Shown in pieces: positions 1-9,211 of a stretch of 64,000 bases of DNA. The stretch comes from Rubripirellula lacrimiformis (GTDB lineage: Bacteria > Planctomycetota > Planctomycetia > Pirellulales > Pirellulaceae): assembly GCF_007741535.1 (NCBI RefSeq), contig NZ_CP036525.1, forward strand, positions 3,162,001 to 3,226,000, written 5' to 3'. The translations under genes and the position numbers were made by a program. The notes beneath the pieces are model-generated. The model saw only the letters and a list, made by a program, of their open reading frames with translations. It made no database searches and had not been told where the DNA came from. Numbering within the stretch: the stretch's first letter is position 1; each line of letters begins with the position of its first letter.

Positions 1-986
1 CCGGCATAGTAATGAACCGGCGGAAGGCTGGGCACGATCGATTTGCTGATGACGGCTTTGCTGGTCGCCGGAGCACCAATTTTCAATCCGGATTTCTTCG
101 TGACCACAAAGTTGGTGGACGATTCGGCGTCATCGGTGGCAAAGCGATAGACGTGAAATCCTTTGTCGGGCTTGGCGGTGAACGTTAGCGTTGCCGTTTC
201 GCCAGCTGCCACTTGGGATGGTGAAACGGTCGCATGCCAGCGAACGACATATTCATTGTCACGAAACCAATCGGCATCCGCGATGGCCACTTCGGCAGCA
301 GATCCTGCGACAGCATTGGTGGTCGATCCGGCAGCCTTGTCAGCCGCACCCGCAGCGACGGTTGAATCCGTCGTCTTTCGCTGTGCGGCACTGACTGGTC
401 CGCCGTAGTCAACGATCAATTGTTCGCGGACAGGCAAACAACGTCCGTCGCTTGAATCGCAGACCAGCGCGTCGACTGCGATGGTGATCGATTGCTCGAA
501 CCCGAACGGGACCTTGATCGGTGCGGTCCAGACAACGATGTCCTCGTGTTCTTCGACGGTCAATCCGTTGTAGACCGACGACACACTCTTGGACGGTGGG
601 ACGTCGGGTTGGAAGTCGCCCACGATTTGAACGGCATCGGTGGCTTCGCCCGATTGTGGTTTGACGGTGAACTTGGTTCGGACCGGGCCACCTTTTTTCT
701 GAGTCGTCGAATAGATGTGCCAGTGCGTGGCCAGTTCGGCCTCGATCTCTAGCACGCCTTCGCCCGAAGGGTCAGCGAAATAGGTGGCGTTCCAGACGAC
801 CGGTTCGGCGCTGGGGTTGCTGGCACCGAATCCGCCTAGCGTAAAGTCGGGAAGCGCCCCGCCACCCACGCCGAAATCACTCTGGGCCGCTGCCTGGCCC
901 CCGCATGCAACGATGCCGGAGAACAGAAAGACGGCGAAGAAAGCGGCCAGCCAGTCCTTGATGGTCGATTTATTTCTATCAGTCAT
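1..986 (-). CDS. DsbD N-terminal-domain protein (partial, runs off the left edge)
   Basis: The reading frame is open from an ATG at 986 to the window edge, giving 328 residues without the C-terminus. A hydrophobic export segment near residues 13-29 ends in IVACGG, which resembles a lipobox. The mature part starts with a DsbD-alpha-like module containing THWHIYSTTQKKGG, followed by an Ala-rich linker and a second module with GFHVYRF and SIVPSLPPVHYY. In the family this periplasmic domain receives electrons from a membrane thiol transporter and passes them to oxidised substrates. The transmembrane and thioredoxin parts would lie outside the window, so whether this is a full DsbD or only a free N-terminal domain cannot be seen. 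It has no operon partner in the window. Confidence 0.7.
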   Translation of the reverse strand, partial: MTDRNKSTIKDWLAAFFAVFLFSGIVACGGQAAAQSDFGVGGGALPDFTLGGFGASNPSAEPVVWNATYFADPSGEGVLEIEAELATHWHIYSTTQKKGGPVRTKFTVKPQSGEATDAVQIVGDFQPDVPPSKSVSSVYNGLTVEEHEDIVVWTAPIKVPFGFEQSITIAVDALVCDSSDGRCLPVREQLIVDYGGPVSAAQRKTTDSTVAAGAADKAAGSTTNAVAGSAAEVAIADADWFRDNEYVVRWHATVSPSQVAAGETATLTFTAKPDKGFHVYRFATDDAESSTNFVVTKKSGLKIGAPATSKAVISKSIVPSLPPVHYYA

Positions 987-1202
987 GATTCTTGTGGGTG
1001 TGTGTCGAGCCAATGAATTCTACTTGTCGCGGGAGCGTGCAGTCAACGAAGCCGTTTTGCGTTCACCGCTGCGATTGCCTGCGGAGCGAAATTGTTGTGG
1101 TTTCACCCGTTCAGTGGATCGCCGTTTGCTTCCTGTGACCCTGGGCAGGGAATCCGAAAAAGGATCCCCGCCATCCGAATGACGTGTTTGGAGTTTCACT
1201 TC

Positions 1203-2384
1203 TTAAGTTTGGGGGAACATGCGATCTCGCACCGCAAGTGTCGTCCAATCGTCGATTCGGCCAGCGATCTGGTCCGGCCCTGCCAAGAACACGCGTTTTT
1301 GGGACACGCACCAGATGACCCAGTTTGCCAGGCTGATCCAGGTCGTCGCAAAATGCAGCGTCTGAGCCAATGGGAGTGCATCTTGAGGATTCAATCCCAT
1401 GCCAAGCCAGTTCGGCGAATGATCGGTAACTTGCGTCGCTGAGTCGCCCCAAACGATCCGTTGTTGTAATACGTCTTTGCGGCCCCAATCCGCCAGAGCG
1501 GCTTGCCAAAGTTCGCGTTCTTCGGTCCGGTTTCGCGATGCCAGGAAGCTGCCCACCCAGCGAGCCAGGTCGGCGATAGGCGTGTCCACGCGGACGGCAT
1601 CGAAATCGATCAACCCCGTGGGCACGGGAACCTGTGTCCCGGCGGCCAGTTGCGACGCCAAAACGAGACCGGGTGGCGATGGCGACAAGGCCGGGACTGG
1701 GTTGGCGTTGGCGTTGAGGTTGCTGAACAGAATGTGTTCGCGGTGCACGTCTCGCAAGACGAACTGCGTCGGCACCGGGGTACGGGCAAATGCAGTCAAT
1801 TGAGCATCCATCTCAGCCGCAACGGAATTCCAGTGCTGGGCCAGTTCCCTGCAGGCCCGCCCGATCGATTCGCCAACCGGTACGGGCATCGCCGTGATGG
1901 CGACGCCAGCGTCTCGCAATGCCGCGGGCAATTCGTGACGCAGTTGGTTCAGACGCTGAATTCGGTTCTGGATCGCCGGTGCAGGCTGTTCCATTGAACC
2001 CAGGACGGAAACGGCCTGATGGAACTGGCGGATCAGTTCGGCCCCGGCTTGGACGGTCGCCGGTGCTGCGTTGCCGGTGGCCGGATCCCCGGTCATCCAG
2101 GTCGACAGTTCCCAAATTCGGCCTGCGACCGTCATTGACGCTTCGATCTTGGGGACCGATTCGATGCCGCCATCGCGAGCCGCCTGTTGCACTTGATGGA
2201 CCTCGGCGACTCGCGATGGCGAGTTTTCGATGGGCCAATGTTTCAGAGCCCACTGGGTACCGTCGCTCGATTGACACCGGTAAACCGACGCGCCGCTGAA
2301 TCCGGGGGCGATGTGGGTCACCCGTTCGATCGCCCGCGTGGCCAGCCACTCGGTGCGTATCGGGGTGGGCAGTTGGCAGTCCAT
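1203..2384 (-). CDS. Aminoglycoside phosphotransferase-fold (APH) kinase
   Basis: The 393-residue protein has an APH/choline-kinase fold: a nucleotide-loop-like segment APGFSGASVYRC near residue 25, an ATP-binding lysine in WALKHWP, a catalytic loop LRDVHREHILF in the middle and a metal-binding LIDFDAVRVDTPIADLARW. The catalytic loop reads D-V-H-R-E-H, so its Asp is present but the usual Asn is replaced. I chose the ATG at 2384 because the longer frame begins with a TTG three codons earlier. Family members phosphorylate small molecules such as aminoglycosides, homoserine or fructosamines. Nothing in the sequence identifies the substrate, and no resistance context is present. The gene stands alone, divergent from the M28 peptidase. 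Confidence 0.75.
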   Translation of the reverse strand: MDCQLPTPIRTEWLATRAIERVTHIAPGFSGASVYRCQSSDGTQWALKHWPIENSPSRVAEVHQVQQAARDGGIESVPKIEASMTVAGRIWELSTWMTGDPATGNAAPATVQAGAELIRQFHQAVSVLGSMEQPAPAIQNRIQRLNQLRHELPAALRDAGVAITAMPVPVGESIGRACRELAQHWNSVAAEMDAQLTAFARTPVPTQFVLRDVHREHILFSNLNANANPVPALSPSPPGLVLASQLAAGTQVPVPTGLIDFDAVRVDTPIADLARWVGSFLASRNRTEERELWQAALADWGRKDVLQQRIVWGDSATQVTDHSPNWLGMGLNPQDALPLAQTLHFATTWISLANWVIWCVSQKRVFLAGPDQIAGRIDDWTTLAVRDRMFPQT

Positions 2385-2620
2385 GGCGATCAAAAAGTGG
2401 TGTAAGCTTGCCGCAGGTCGATCGGCGACAAATGAATCGGTTTAGCCTATCGGCAATCGAGCACCTGGGAAACGTTCGGAATCTACTTCGGCGTTTCCAT
2501 CTCTGCCGTGACCCAAGTCTTGCTCCCCCACCCCGGTGATTTGCTTCGCCGGTCGATGGGAAACGGACACTATCGACGAAGTCAAAATCGAACGTTCCCG
2601 TACGCGAAACAGAAAGTGAC

Positions 2621-4291
2621 ATGATGTTCCGATACGCTTGTGTGGCAACCCTGTTGTGGGGCGTCTGTGCCTCGGCTCAGGATTCGGCTCCGTCCATTGA
2701 CACGGCTGCCCAAAATATCAACGAAGCGGTGTTTCGCGGGCACGTGCGGTTTTTGGCCGACGATCTGTTGGAAGGCCGCGGGCCGGGGTCACGCGGTGAT
2801 GCGATCACTCAATTGTACCTTTCAGCGCAGTTTCAAGCTCTCGGCTTGCAGCCGGCCGCTGCCGATGGAACCTGGTTCCAACCGGTACCGTTGGTGGGCG
2901 TGAAAACCGAGGCACCTGCCGAAATCCAGTTCAAGTCGGGCGACCAAAGTGTGACGGTGCAATCGGGTACCGATTTCATGTCGACGATCGGCAGCCCCAA
3001 AACCAAGGCTTCGATCACCGACGCGGAACTCGTGTTCATCGGCTACGGTATCCAAGCACCCGAGTATGACTGGGACGATTTCAAGGACGTCGACCTGACG
3101 GGCAAAATCTTGGTCGTGATGAACAACGACCCATCGGACGACCCCGAATTGTTTGCCGGGCGACGCCGATTGTATTACGGACGTTGGGACTACAAGTACG
3201 AAAGCGCCGCTCGCCAAGGTGCGGCCGGTGCGATCATCATTCATACGACACCATCCGCCGGCTATCCATGGCAGGTGATCCAGACATCGTGGGCCGGCGA
3301 AGAATTCGAACTGCGCGATGCCGGTGGGCCGCGAATGGAGCTAAAGGCCTGGGCGACCGAAGACGCGGCGCGGAAAATCGTTGCCTGCGGTGGTCAAGAT
3401 CTGGATGCGTTGCGGGCGGCTGCCGAGACGCGAGATTTCCGGCCGGTGCCGTTGGGCGTCACGTTGTCGGTCGACTTGGCTGCGAAGGTTCGCACGCAAG
3501 ACAGTGCCAACATCTTGGCTCGCTTGCCTGGCAGTGATCCCGAACTGGCCGATGAACACGTGATCTTTATGGCACACCATGACCACCTTGGAATGTCGGC
3601 CGAACGTGACATCAACGGCGACAACATTTACAACGGTGCGGTCGACAACGCATCGGGGACCGCAGCCCTGCTTGCGATCGCCAAAGCGTGTGTCGAACTG
3701 AACCCGCGGCCAGCCCGATCGGTATTGTTCGCTGCGGTTGCCGCCGAAGAACAAGGGCTGCTGGGGTCCAAGTACTTTGCCGCCGATCCACCCATTCCCC
3801 CCGGCAAGTTGGCGGCGGTGATCAATATCGACAGCACCAATGTCTTGGGGCGTACCCATGATGTGAACGTCATCGGAAAGGGAAAGTCGTCGCTGGACGT
3901 TCACGTCGAAGCTGTCGCGACATCGCAAGGGCGAGTGGTCACGCCGGACCACTTCCCCGATCGCGGATACTATTACCGATCCGATCAATTCAGTTTGGCC
4001 AAAATCGGTGTCCCCGGCGTCTACCTGCACTCGGGCATCAACGTCGTCGGCAAGCCGGACGGTTGGGGCAAGGCTCAGTTGGATGATTGGGTAGAAAAGG
4101 TCTACCACCAACCCAGCGACGAGTATCGCGACGACTGGAACCTGTCGGGAACCATCGAAGACACTCGCCTGCTATTCGAAGTCGGTATTCGCGTCGCTAA
4201 CGATGCCGAAATGCCGTTCTGGAATCCTGGTGATGAATTCGAAGCCGCCCGAAAGGAAGCGATTCGCCAATCTGCTTCGAACCAGGACTAA
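2621..4291 (+). CDS. Secreted M28 family zinc aminopeptidase with PA domain
   Basis: The protein has 556 residues. A signal peptide (about residues 1-20, ending ASAQD) sends it to the periplasm. Residues about 100-270 form a PA-like insert (FIGYGIQAPEYDW, AAGAIIIHTT). The peptidase domain then carries the expected two-zinc ligand set: MAHHDHLG, NGAVDNASGTAALL, AAEEQGLLGSKYF, INIDSTN and VYLHSG near the C-terminus. The family removes N-terminal residues from peptides. The start is the first of two ATGs at 2621. It is followed at once by a stem-loop shared with the convergent P450 gene, so it is probably monocistronic. Confidence 0.9.
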   Translation: MMFRYACVATLLWGVCASAQDSAPSIDTAAQNINEAVFRGHVRFLADDLLEGRGPGSRGDAITQLYLSAQFQALGLQPAAADGTWFQPVPLVGVKTEAPAEIQFKSGDQSVTVQSGTDFMSTIGSPKTKASITDAELVFIGYGIQAPEYDWDDFKDVDLTGKILVVMNNDPSDDPELFAGRRRLYYGRWDYKYESAARQGAAGAIIIHTTPSAGYPWQVIQTSWAGEEFELRDAGGPRMELKAWATEDAARKIVACGGQDLDALRAAAETRDFRPVPLGVTLSVDLAAKVRTQDSANILARLPGSDPELADEHVIFMAHHDHLGMSAERDINGDNIYNGAVDNASGTAALLAIAKACVELNPRPARSVLFAAVAAEEQGLLGSKYFAADPPIPPGKLAAVINIDSTNVLGRTHDVNVIGKGKSSLDVHVEAVATSQGRVVTPDHFPDRGYYYRSDQFSLAKIGVPGVYLHSGINVVGKPDGWGKAQLDDWVEKVYHQPSDEYRDDWNLSGTIEDTRLLFEVGIRVANDAEMPFWNPGDEFEAARKEAIRQSASNQD

Positions 4292-4292
4292 G

Positions 4293-4341
4293 CCGAGCAT
4301 GCGTTTGGTCTAACGATCATCGGATACAAACGGCCGCTCGG
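4293..4341. terminator. Stem-loop between convergent genes
   Basis: Arms at 4293-4307 and 4327-4341 pair at 12 of 15 positions (ccgagc...cgtttg against caaacg...gctcgg) around a 19-nt loop. It starts one base after the M28 peptidase stop codon and lies about 65 bp beyond the stop of the convergent P450. Its position suggests a bidirectional terminator. There is no strong T run, so factor-independent activity is uncertain. Confidence 0.45.
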
Positions 4342-4405
4342 AATCGCAACGCCACGTCCTGCATCACGTGGCTATCGGTCCATGCGGTTTTCGGCAGGTT
4401 CCTAG

Positions 4406-5596
4406 TCAGGACTGCAGCGGGCGGAACCGCACGTTCAGCGATTCGTATCCCACCACTCGGGTGAACGTTTCCTGCTGTTCGACTTGCTCGACCGCGTCGA
4501 CAATCTCGATTCGATCCACTCGATCGCAAAGCACTTCCAGAAACGCCCGAACCAGCAATCGGGCGTGAGCCGCCCCTTGGCACAGGTGGTTGCGGAAACC
4601 GAATGAGACGTGAGGATTGGGACGGCGATCAAGACGAACGGATCCCGGATCGTCAAAGACCGTTTCGTCATGGTTGGCCGACGCCCAGCAGAGTCCGATG
4701 CGGTGATCGGGAGGGACTTCGACGCCATGGATTTCGGCCCCTTGGGGACACACGCGACCAAGCACAGTAAGCGGCATGAACACGCGAAAGAACTCTTCGC
4801 TAGCCAGCGTGATCCGACGCGGGTCCTGGCGAAGATACTCCAGTTCATCGCTGTGTTCGCCTAAATGTGCCAGGATCGATGTCAGGCTGTGAATGATTGT
4901 GTCACGCCCGCCGGCAAACGCTAAGTTGCCAAAGCCGAGACATTCGTCGCGAGTCAACTTGCGACCCTGGAAAGTTGCCTGAGTCAACGCACTGAAAAAA
5001 TCGTCGCTGGGGTTGGATTCGGCTCGATCGAATTGATCATTGAGGTAGTCTTCCAAGACATTTCCCGATTTGAATTCGCCACCGGTGACTTTGAAAACAT
5101 GGATTCCCCAATCAATCCAAATCTCCGATTCGGATTCGGGCATGTTCAGTAGGTAGGTCAGCCCACGGGACTGAATCGGCAGCGCCAGTTGCGAAACGGC
5201 CTCGAACGTTTCGCCCGTCATCACGGATTCGATTGCTGCGTCGATCATTTGTTTGGCTTGCTGAATCACCTCTGGCTTCTTCGCACGCAAAAAAAATGGA
5301 TCGGTGATGGCGCGATAGGCGGCATGGTCCGGCGGATCCGTCTCGATCGGCAGTTGGCGAATCGTCCGCACGGATTCTTCCGACGGGATCGGCACGCGGA
5401 AGGGCGCGTCCGACGAATAGGTCTCGATGTCCGCGGCGGCGGAACGCACATCGGCGTGCCGCAAAATCATTGCAATGTCTTCTCCATGGAACGGGCATTG
5501 CATCACGCCCTTTTCCTGTCGCGATCGCTTGAACGGGTCGCGAGCGTCAGGGATCTGCGGGGAATCTTGGGGCGCTTGGGAATCAGGTTGTGGCAC
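4406..5596 (-). CDS. Cytochrome P450
   Basis: The 396-residue protein is a soluble bacterial class P450 monooxygenase. The I-helix oxygen-binding motif is AGGRDTI, the K-helix E-x-x-R is EEFFR, and an NHDETVFDDP segment lies just before the haem loop. The haem loop reads FGFRNHLCQG: the Cys ligand is present, but Arg replaces the usual Gly and Gln follows the Cys. An N-terminal TDPPDHAAYR matches the C-helix region of the family. The start is a GTG at 5596. No ferredoxin or ferredoxin reductase gene lies nearby, so the redox partner and substrate are unknown. It is 35 bp downstream of the divergently placed hydrolase stop, on the same strand. Confidence 0.9.
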   Translation of the reverse strand: MPQPDSQAPQDSPQIPDARDPFKRSRQEKGVMQCPFHGEDIAMILRHADVRSAAADIETYSSDAPFRVPIPSEESVRTIRQLPIETDPPDHAAYRAITDPFFLRAKKPEVIQQAKQMIDAAIESVMTGETFEAVSQLALPIQSRGLTYLLNMPESESEIWIDWGIHVFKVTGGEFKSGNVLEDYLNDQFDRAESNPSDDFFSALTQATFQGRKLTRDECLGFGNLAFAGGRDTIIHSLTSILAHLGEHSDELEYLRQDPRRITLASEEFFRVFMPLTVLGRVCPQGAEIHGVEVPPDHRIGLCWASANHDETVFDDPGSVRLDRRPNPHVSFGFRNHLCQGAAHARLLVRAFLEVLCDRVDRIEIVDAVEQVEQQETFTRVVGYESLNVRFRPLQS

Positions 5597-5631
5597 GGTT
5601 TCGTAACTACCAGAGAGCGGGGTCTAGCCAA

Positions 5632-7290
5632 TCATTCCTGCGTGGCGGTTGCGTCCGCCGTGAAGACCAGCACGCGAGGTTGGCCCGATGATCCGCTGTT
5701 GGCTTGCGCGGTTGCTTTGTCCTCGAGCCGATCCTGACCCACGACCTTCCCTGTTCGAGGATCGTAGACCCGATAGGATCGAGGGACATCTTTGCAAAGG
5801 ATCGCCGAGTTTCCGCCGTTGGGCAGGTACAACACGAACAGCTTTCCTGGCACCAACAGTCCACGCCGCCCGTACGTACAGTCCCAGTTCGGTTCCATGT
5901 TGGCAAGCGGCAATCCGTCCAAGATTTTCGCGGCGATGCCGGGATACTTGGATCCTTCGAAGTCGAGTGCTTCACGCCAACCTGCTCCTGGGGCGGTGCA
6001 CCAACTGGCATGGCCAGCTTCGTTGGCGTCGAGCCGCCATTGCCAGAGACTGCCGGCTCCGTAGACCACTCCCATCGTGCCGCCTGCGGTCAGGTTGCAC
6101 CACGCTTCGTGCCCCTGCCACCACCCTGCTCCGTTGCCTTTGCGACCGATGTTTTCGTAGGTCGGTTCGCCATTGGCGACGGCTTTGGCGGGTAGGTTCC
6201 GCCACATATCGGCGACTCGTTCGGCAATGTGTTCGCCTCCGTGGCCTGTCTGGCACCACTGAAAGTCCAGCCACGCTTTGTCCTGATGCGTACGGTTCTT
6301 CGCATGCGGGGAATAGTGAATTCCGGTGGGCTGCTGGTAGGCGTCCCACTTTTCGATCTCGCGTCCCGCCAAATCGAGTTGGTGGACGATCGATTCTTTT
6401 TCCGCTGGACCGTCTCCTCCCACCAACCAGATCGCCGGCCGGGCACCGTAGCGAGCGACCAGATAGCGGCAATACCGGGCGTAGTCTTCGGCGCTGATCA
6501 CGTTGCCTGCCGTACCGCCTCCTTTCCATCCGTACCCGTGAAAGACAGGTTGGTAAACCGGCGTGATGCCGTGCGCGGTCAACACATCCACCAATTGGTC
6601 GAAGGTCTGAAAGTATTCCGGATTCAGTTGCTGCAACGATCCCTTCGGCAGATCTTCGAAACCGACATCGAAACCGCCCTCTTCGGTACGAGAACGTGGG
6701 CCTTCGGTGCCTATGTCCGGCTGTACCGTCATCAGCAAGGCCGCGTTGTATCCTTTGTCGCGTCGATCCTGCGAATACGTTTTTACCTGCTCGACGGTTG
6801 CCCGCCACGGCAACGCCCATGCGGTGTCGGCGCACAATAGACGCGATGTACCGTCGGCATGAATCAGGTTTCGTCCGCCTTTGGGAATGCTCCAAAAACC
6901 ATGCTGCGTGAACACGGTCGGTGTTGCCGTCTTCGATTCAACCGCGTGGAATGATCCGGTTTTCCCGTGGATGCCCGGATCGTTCTCACGATCGGCCGAT
7001 TGCCAATGCCAAGTTCCGGAAGCCAGGGGCGATGCAAATCGGACACGAAATGTTTTCCCGCCATCCCAAAACATCGGTCGACGGATGCTCGTCCCATCGT
7101 CGTGGGTGAAATCAACCCAGGCCTCCACATCGGTGTAAGGGTTGGCCGTTTCCTGATCAGCGGTGAATTCAAGTTCGACTTCACTCCACTGCTGACACTC
7201 CGTCACCGCTTCTGCGGCAGGCGTGCCGGTAGGGCCGACGCAAGCACACCCGAAAAGTAGAACGAATGAAAGAACCAGTTTGTTCGTCAT
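5632..7290 (-). CDS. Secreted apiosidase-like glycoside hydrolase (DUF5060 / DUF4038)
   Basis: The protein has 552 residues and a signal peptide with a lipobox-like LLFGCACVG at residues 11-19. Residues about 30-120 form a DUF5060 beta-domain ([30 protein letters not shown]). A TIM-barrel of the DUF4038/GH140 type follows, with [34 protein letters not shown] and a WLVGGDGP strand. Family members cut apiose- or rhamnogalacturonan-type linkages or related plant and algal polysaccharides, but the substrate cannot be read from sequence. The upstream region is full of palindromic repeats. Expected location is the periplasm or cell surface. Confidence 0.8.
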   Translation of the reverse strand: MTNKLVLSFVLLFGCACVGPTGTPAAEAVTECQQWSEVELEFTADQETANPYTDVEAWVDFTHDDGTSIRRPMFWDGGKTFRVRFASPLASGTWHWQSADRENDPGIHGKTGSFHAVESKTATPTVFTQHGFWSIPKGGRNLIHADGTSRLLCADTAWALPWRATVEQVKTYSQDRRDKGYNAALLMTVQPDIGTEGPRSRTEEGGFDVGFEDLPKGSLQQLNPEYFQTFDQLVDVLTAHGITPVYQPVFHGYGWKGGGTAGNVISAEDYARYCRYLVARYGARPAIWLVGGDGPAEKESIVHQLDLAGREIEKWDAYQQPTGIHYSPHAKNRTHQDKAWLDFQWCQTGHGGEHIAERVADMWRNLPAKAVANGEPTYENIGRKGNGAGWWQGHEAWCNLTAGGTMGVVYGAGSLWQWRLDANEAGHASWCTAPGAGWREALDFEGSKYPGIAAKILDGLPLANMEPNWDCTYGRRGLLVPGKLFVLYLPNGGNSAILCKDVPRSYRVYDPRTGKVVGQDRLEDKATAQANSGSSGQPRVLVFTADATATQE

Positions 7291-7389
7291 GTAATTTTCC
7301 TGAGGGGTTCGTTCAAGACATCAGCCGATTGCCTGTCCGATTCTTGAGTGGCTCCCTTGCAGTGTACAAGATTGCGAGTCCCGCCACGC

Positions 7390-7483
7390 GGTCTGCTGAT
7401 TTCGTTAGCCGCGACGCGTACGCGGCCGGGAATCCTCGATTGCCCGTGGCCTCACGGCCAGCGGCTCACCAAATCAGCAGGCC
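7390..7483. repeat. Imperfect 41-bp inverted repeat
   Basis: The left arm (7390-7430) and right arm (7443-7483) are the same length. They match strongly at their outer ends (ggtctgctgattt against its complement) and pair at about 29 of 41 positions overall, leaving a 12-nt loop. The structure resembles a REP-like or degraded MITE-like hairpin rather than a terminator. Confidence 0.6.
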
Positions 7484-7498
7484 GCTCGTGCCAAAACG

Positions 7499-7627
7499 GC
7501 TAAGCAACGCACGATCAATCAGTGTCGGGACTGCAGTAGTGGGATTCGCCAGAATTCCCCCCGCCAACCCGACGGTCAGGAACTCTGGCGAATCCCACTA
7601 CGAAAGATATTTCCCGTGCGTTGCTAA
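7499..7627. mobile_element. MITE-like element, copy 1 (right end degraded)
   Basis: The left end at 7499-7527 is a 29-nt sequence matching 25 of 29 bases of the left arm of the element at 46575. It includes the shared core GATCAATCAGTGTCG. A shorter right arm at 7615-7627 is complementary to 7501-7513 at 12 of 13 positions. Inside it lies a different hairpin (7536-7601), so this looks like a nested insertion or a replaced interior. No transposase is encoded. Confidence 0.55.
7536..7601. repeat. 23-bp hairpin repeat with GAATCCCACTAC end
   Basis: Arms 7536-7558 and 7579-7601 are complementary at 22 of 23 positions around a 20-nt loop, with the core gattcgccag. The near-perfect stem indicates a recent or conserved element. 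It sits entirely inside the MITE-like copy at 7499-7627. Confidence 0.75.
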
Positions 7628-7800
7628 TCATCCGAAAGACTTCTGGCTAACTGCCTCTTCGTGCGTGTAGATACGAATCTCGTTGGGAGAGTGGACATCG
7701 ACGTGAACCTCGGAGAGAACCGAACCGTTCGACTGAAACCAATCTCGCAGCAGTGTACCGCCCATGATTCGTGGCGTTGAATTCGTGTTCGCACGACGGT

Positions 7801-8709
7801 TTAAGGGTAGACTCGCGGCACGACCATTTGGTCGGGGACGGGTTTGCGTTCGTAGTCGTCGTTGTGTTTGCGTGGCGGCAATTCCACTTCGGGCTGCGGG
7901 ACCTCTTGATACGGGATCTGTTGCAGCAGGTGGTGGATGCAGTTCAGCCGAGCACTCTTCTTGTCCACCGCTTCGATGATCCACCAGGGCGCGTGTTCGA
8001 CGTGCGTCCGTTCCAGCATGATCTCTTTGGCGATCGTGTACTGTTCCCACCGACGACGAGATTCTAAGTCCATCGGACTCAGCTTCCACTGTTTCAGCGG
8101 ATCGTTGATCCGACATCGAAATCGAAACTGTTGTTCTTCGTCGGTGATAGAAAACCAGTATTTCAGCAAATAGATGCCGGATCCGATCAGCATGTTTTCG
8201 AACACTGGGACGGTATGCAAGAACTCTTCGTATTCTTTGTCGGTGCAGAATCCCATCACTCGTTCAACACCAGCGCGGTTGTACCAGCTTCGGTCGAACA
8301 GCACCATTTCGCCGGCGGCGGGTAGGTGAGCCACATAGCGTTGGAAGTACCACTGAGTCTTTTCACGTTCGGTGGGAGCCGGCAGTGCTGCGACCCGGCA
8401 CACTCGCGGGTTCAAGCGTTGAGTGATTCGCTTGATCGCACCGCCCTTGCCCGCCGCATCGCGACCTTCAAACAGGACCACGATCTTGGCACCGGTTTCC
8501 TCGACCCAGTTTTGAAGCTTGACCAATTCGCGTTGCAATTCCAGCAGCTCGCGAAAGTAAGCCTTTCGATCGATTCCCGATCCGCCGTCTGTCCGCTCGT
8601 CGTCTCGCGAAAAACGAATGTCGTCGAGTTCCAGTTCCAGTTCCTCGTCGATCGAGTCGAGGAGCTCGTCGCGGAGGCGGTGGATGTCGAATCCTTGTTC
8701 GTCGTTCAT
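7801..8709 (-). CDS. ppk2: Polyphosphate kinase 2 family protein
   Basis: This is a single-domain PPK2 of 302 residues from the ATG at 8709. The longer frame to 8769 adds 20 residues that look non-coding. The Walker A is FEGRDAAGKGGAIKR, the lid and Walker B region includes FDRSWYNRAGVERVMGF, and the C-terminus carries DLESRRRWEQYTIAKEIM and APWWIIEAVDKKSARLN, all classic for the family. The enzyme moves phosphate between polyphosphate and nucleotides in the cytoplasm, usually making NTP from NDP. The acidic N-terminal 45 residues are an extension. It is transcribed alone. Confidence 0.93.
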   Translation of the reverse strand: MNDEQGFDIHRLRDELLDSIDEELELELDDIRFSRDDERTDGGSGIDRKAYFRELLELQRELVKLQNWVEETGAKIVVLFEGRDAAGKGGAIKRITQRLNPRVCRVAALPAPTEREKTQWYFQRYVAHLPAAGEMVLFDRSWYNRAGVERVMGFCTDKEYEEFLHTVPVFENMLIGSGIYLLKYWFSITDEEQQFRFRCRINDPLKQWKLSPMDLESRRRWEQYTIAKEIMLERTHVEHAPWWIIEAVDKKSARLNCIHHLLQQIPYQEVPQPEVELPPRKHNDDYERKPVPDQMVVPRVYP

Positions 8710-8891
8710 AGGGCGAATGCCGCAATGTGAATGGATGCAAAATGAGGTCGATGTCTGAAAGGCGATCACCGCATCGGCGTCTTCGGTTGACCGCGCCTTC
8801 GGTCAACAGGTTACGGAGCGAATCGGGGATCCAACAGGGGAGAGTGTGCCCCCGGTCCGTGCCAGCCGTGCGCCCGCACACCAGCACAGCG

Positions 8892-8942
8892 GATCCGCGA
8901 CGTCACGGGATCCGTCACGTCACGCGATCCGTCACGTCACGC
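8892..8942. repeat. 17-bp tandem repeat, 3 units
   Basis: Three consecutive 17-bp units follow the consensus gatccgtcacgtcacgc. The second and third are identical, and a partial fourth (gatcac) follows. The unit contains a TCACGT/CGTCAC near-palindrome. Confidence 0.85.
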
Positions 8943-9120
8943 GATCACAGGCGCGTTGACGGGCTGGGCCTGCCTGCAAGATGATTTCATGCCCATGTGG
9001 TCGCGATGTGGTCGCGAAAGATTCTCGCGGACTTCTTGGAAAATTCATGACGCCATCGGATGCAGCCGCAGGCCCAGTGGATCGCGTCGCTGATCTGCAT
9101 TCGAAGATTCGGGCGAATGG

Positions 9121-9165
9121 TGTTCGCTAGATTGCTGTCCGCTAGATTGCTGTTCGCTAGATCGC
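9121..9165. repeat. 15-bp tandem repeat, 3 units
   Basis: Three units follow the consensus tgttcgctagattgc, each differing by no more than one base, with a partial fourth (tgttcg). The array lies just beyond the stop codon of the iron-sulfur fusion gene, on its downstream side. Confidence 0.85.
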
Positions 9166-9211
9166 TGTTCGGCGGAACCCACGAATCAACCGTCGGTCGG
9201 GGGGCGGTGAT

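Larger units (their letters stand above)
7291..7800. other. Gene-free 510-bp region filled with palindromic repeats
   Basis: I see no credible gene here. The region lies upstream of the apiosidase-like gene and downstream of PPK2. Most of 7390-7627 is occupied by three separate inverted repeats, listed individually. Confidence 0.7.
8710..9211. other. Gene-free 500-bp region with two short tandem arrays
   Basis: The region lies between the PPK2 start and the stop of the iron-sulfur fusion gene. I find no supportable gene. It holds a 17-bp array at 8892-8942 and a 15-bp array at 9121-9165; the PPK2 promoter should be in its left part but cannot be pinned down. Confidence 0.6.

Noticed and set aside
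1813-2622. Long minus-strand frame (269 aa)
   Set aside because: It is antisense-frame shadow of the APH gene; composition is Arg-rich with no motif.
5972-6895. 307-aa minus-strand Arg-rich frame inside the glycoside hydrolase
   Set aside because: Out-of-frame shadow; Arg/Ser-rich sequence typical of high-GC alternative frames.
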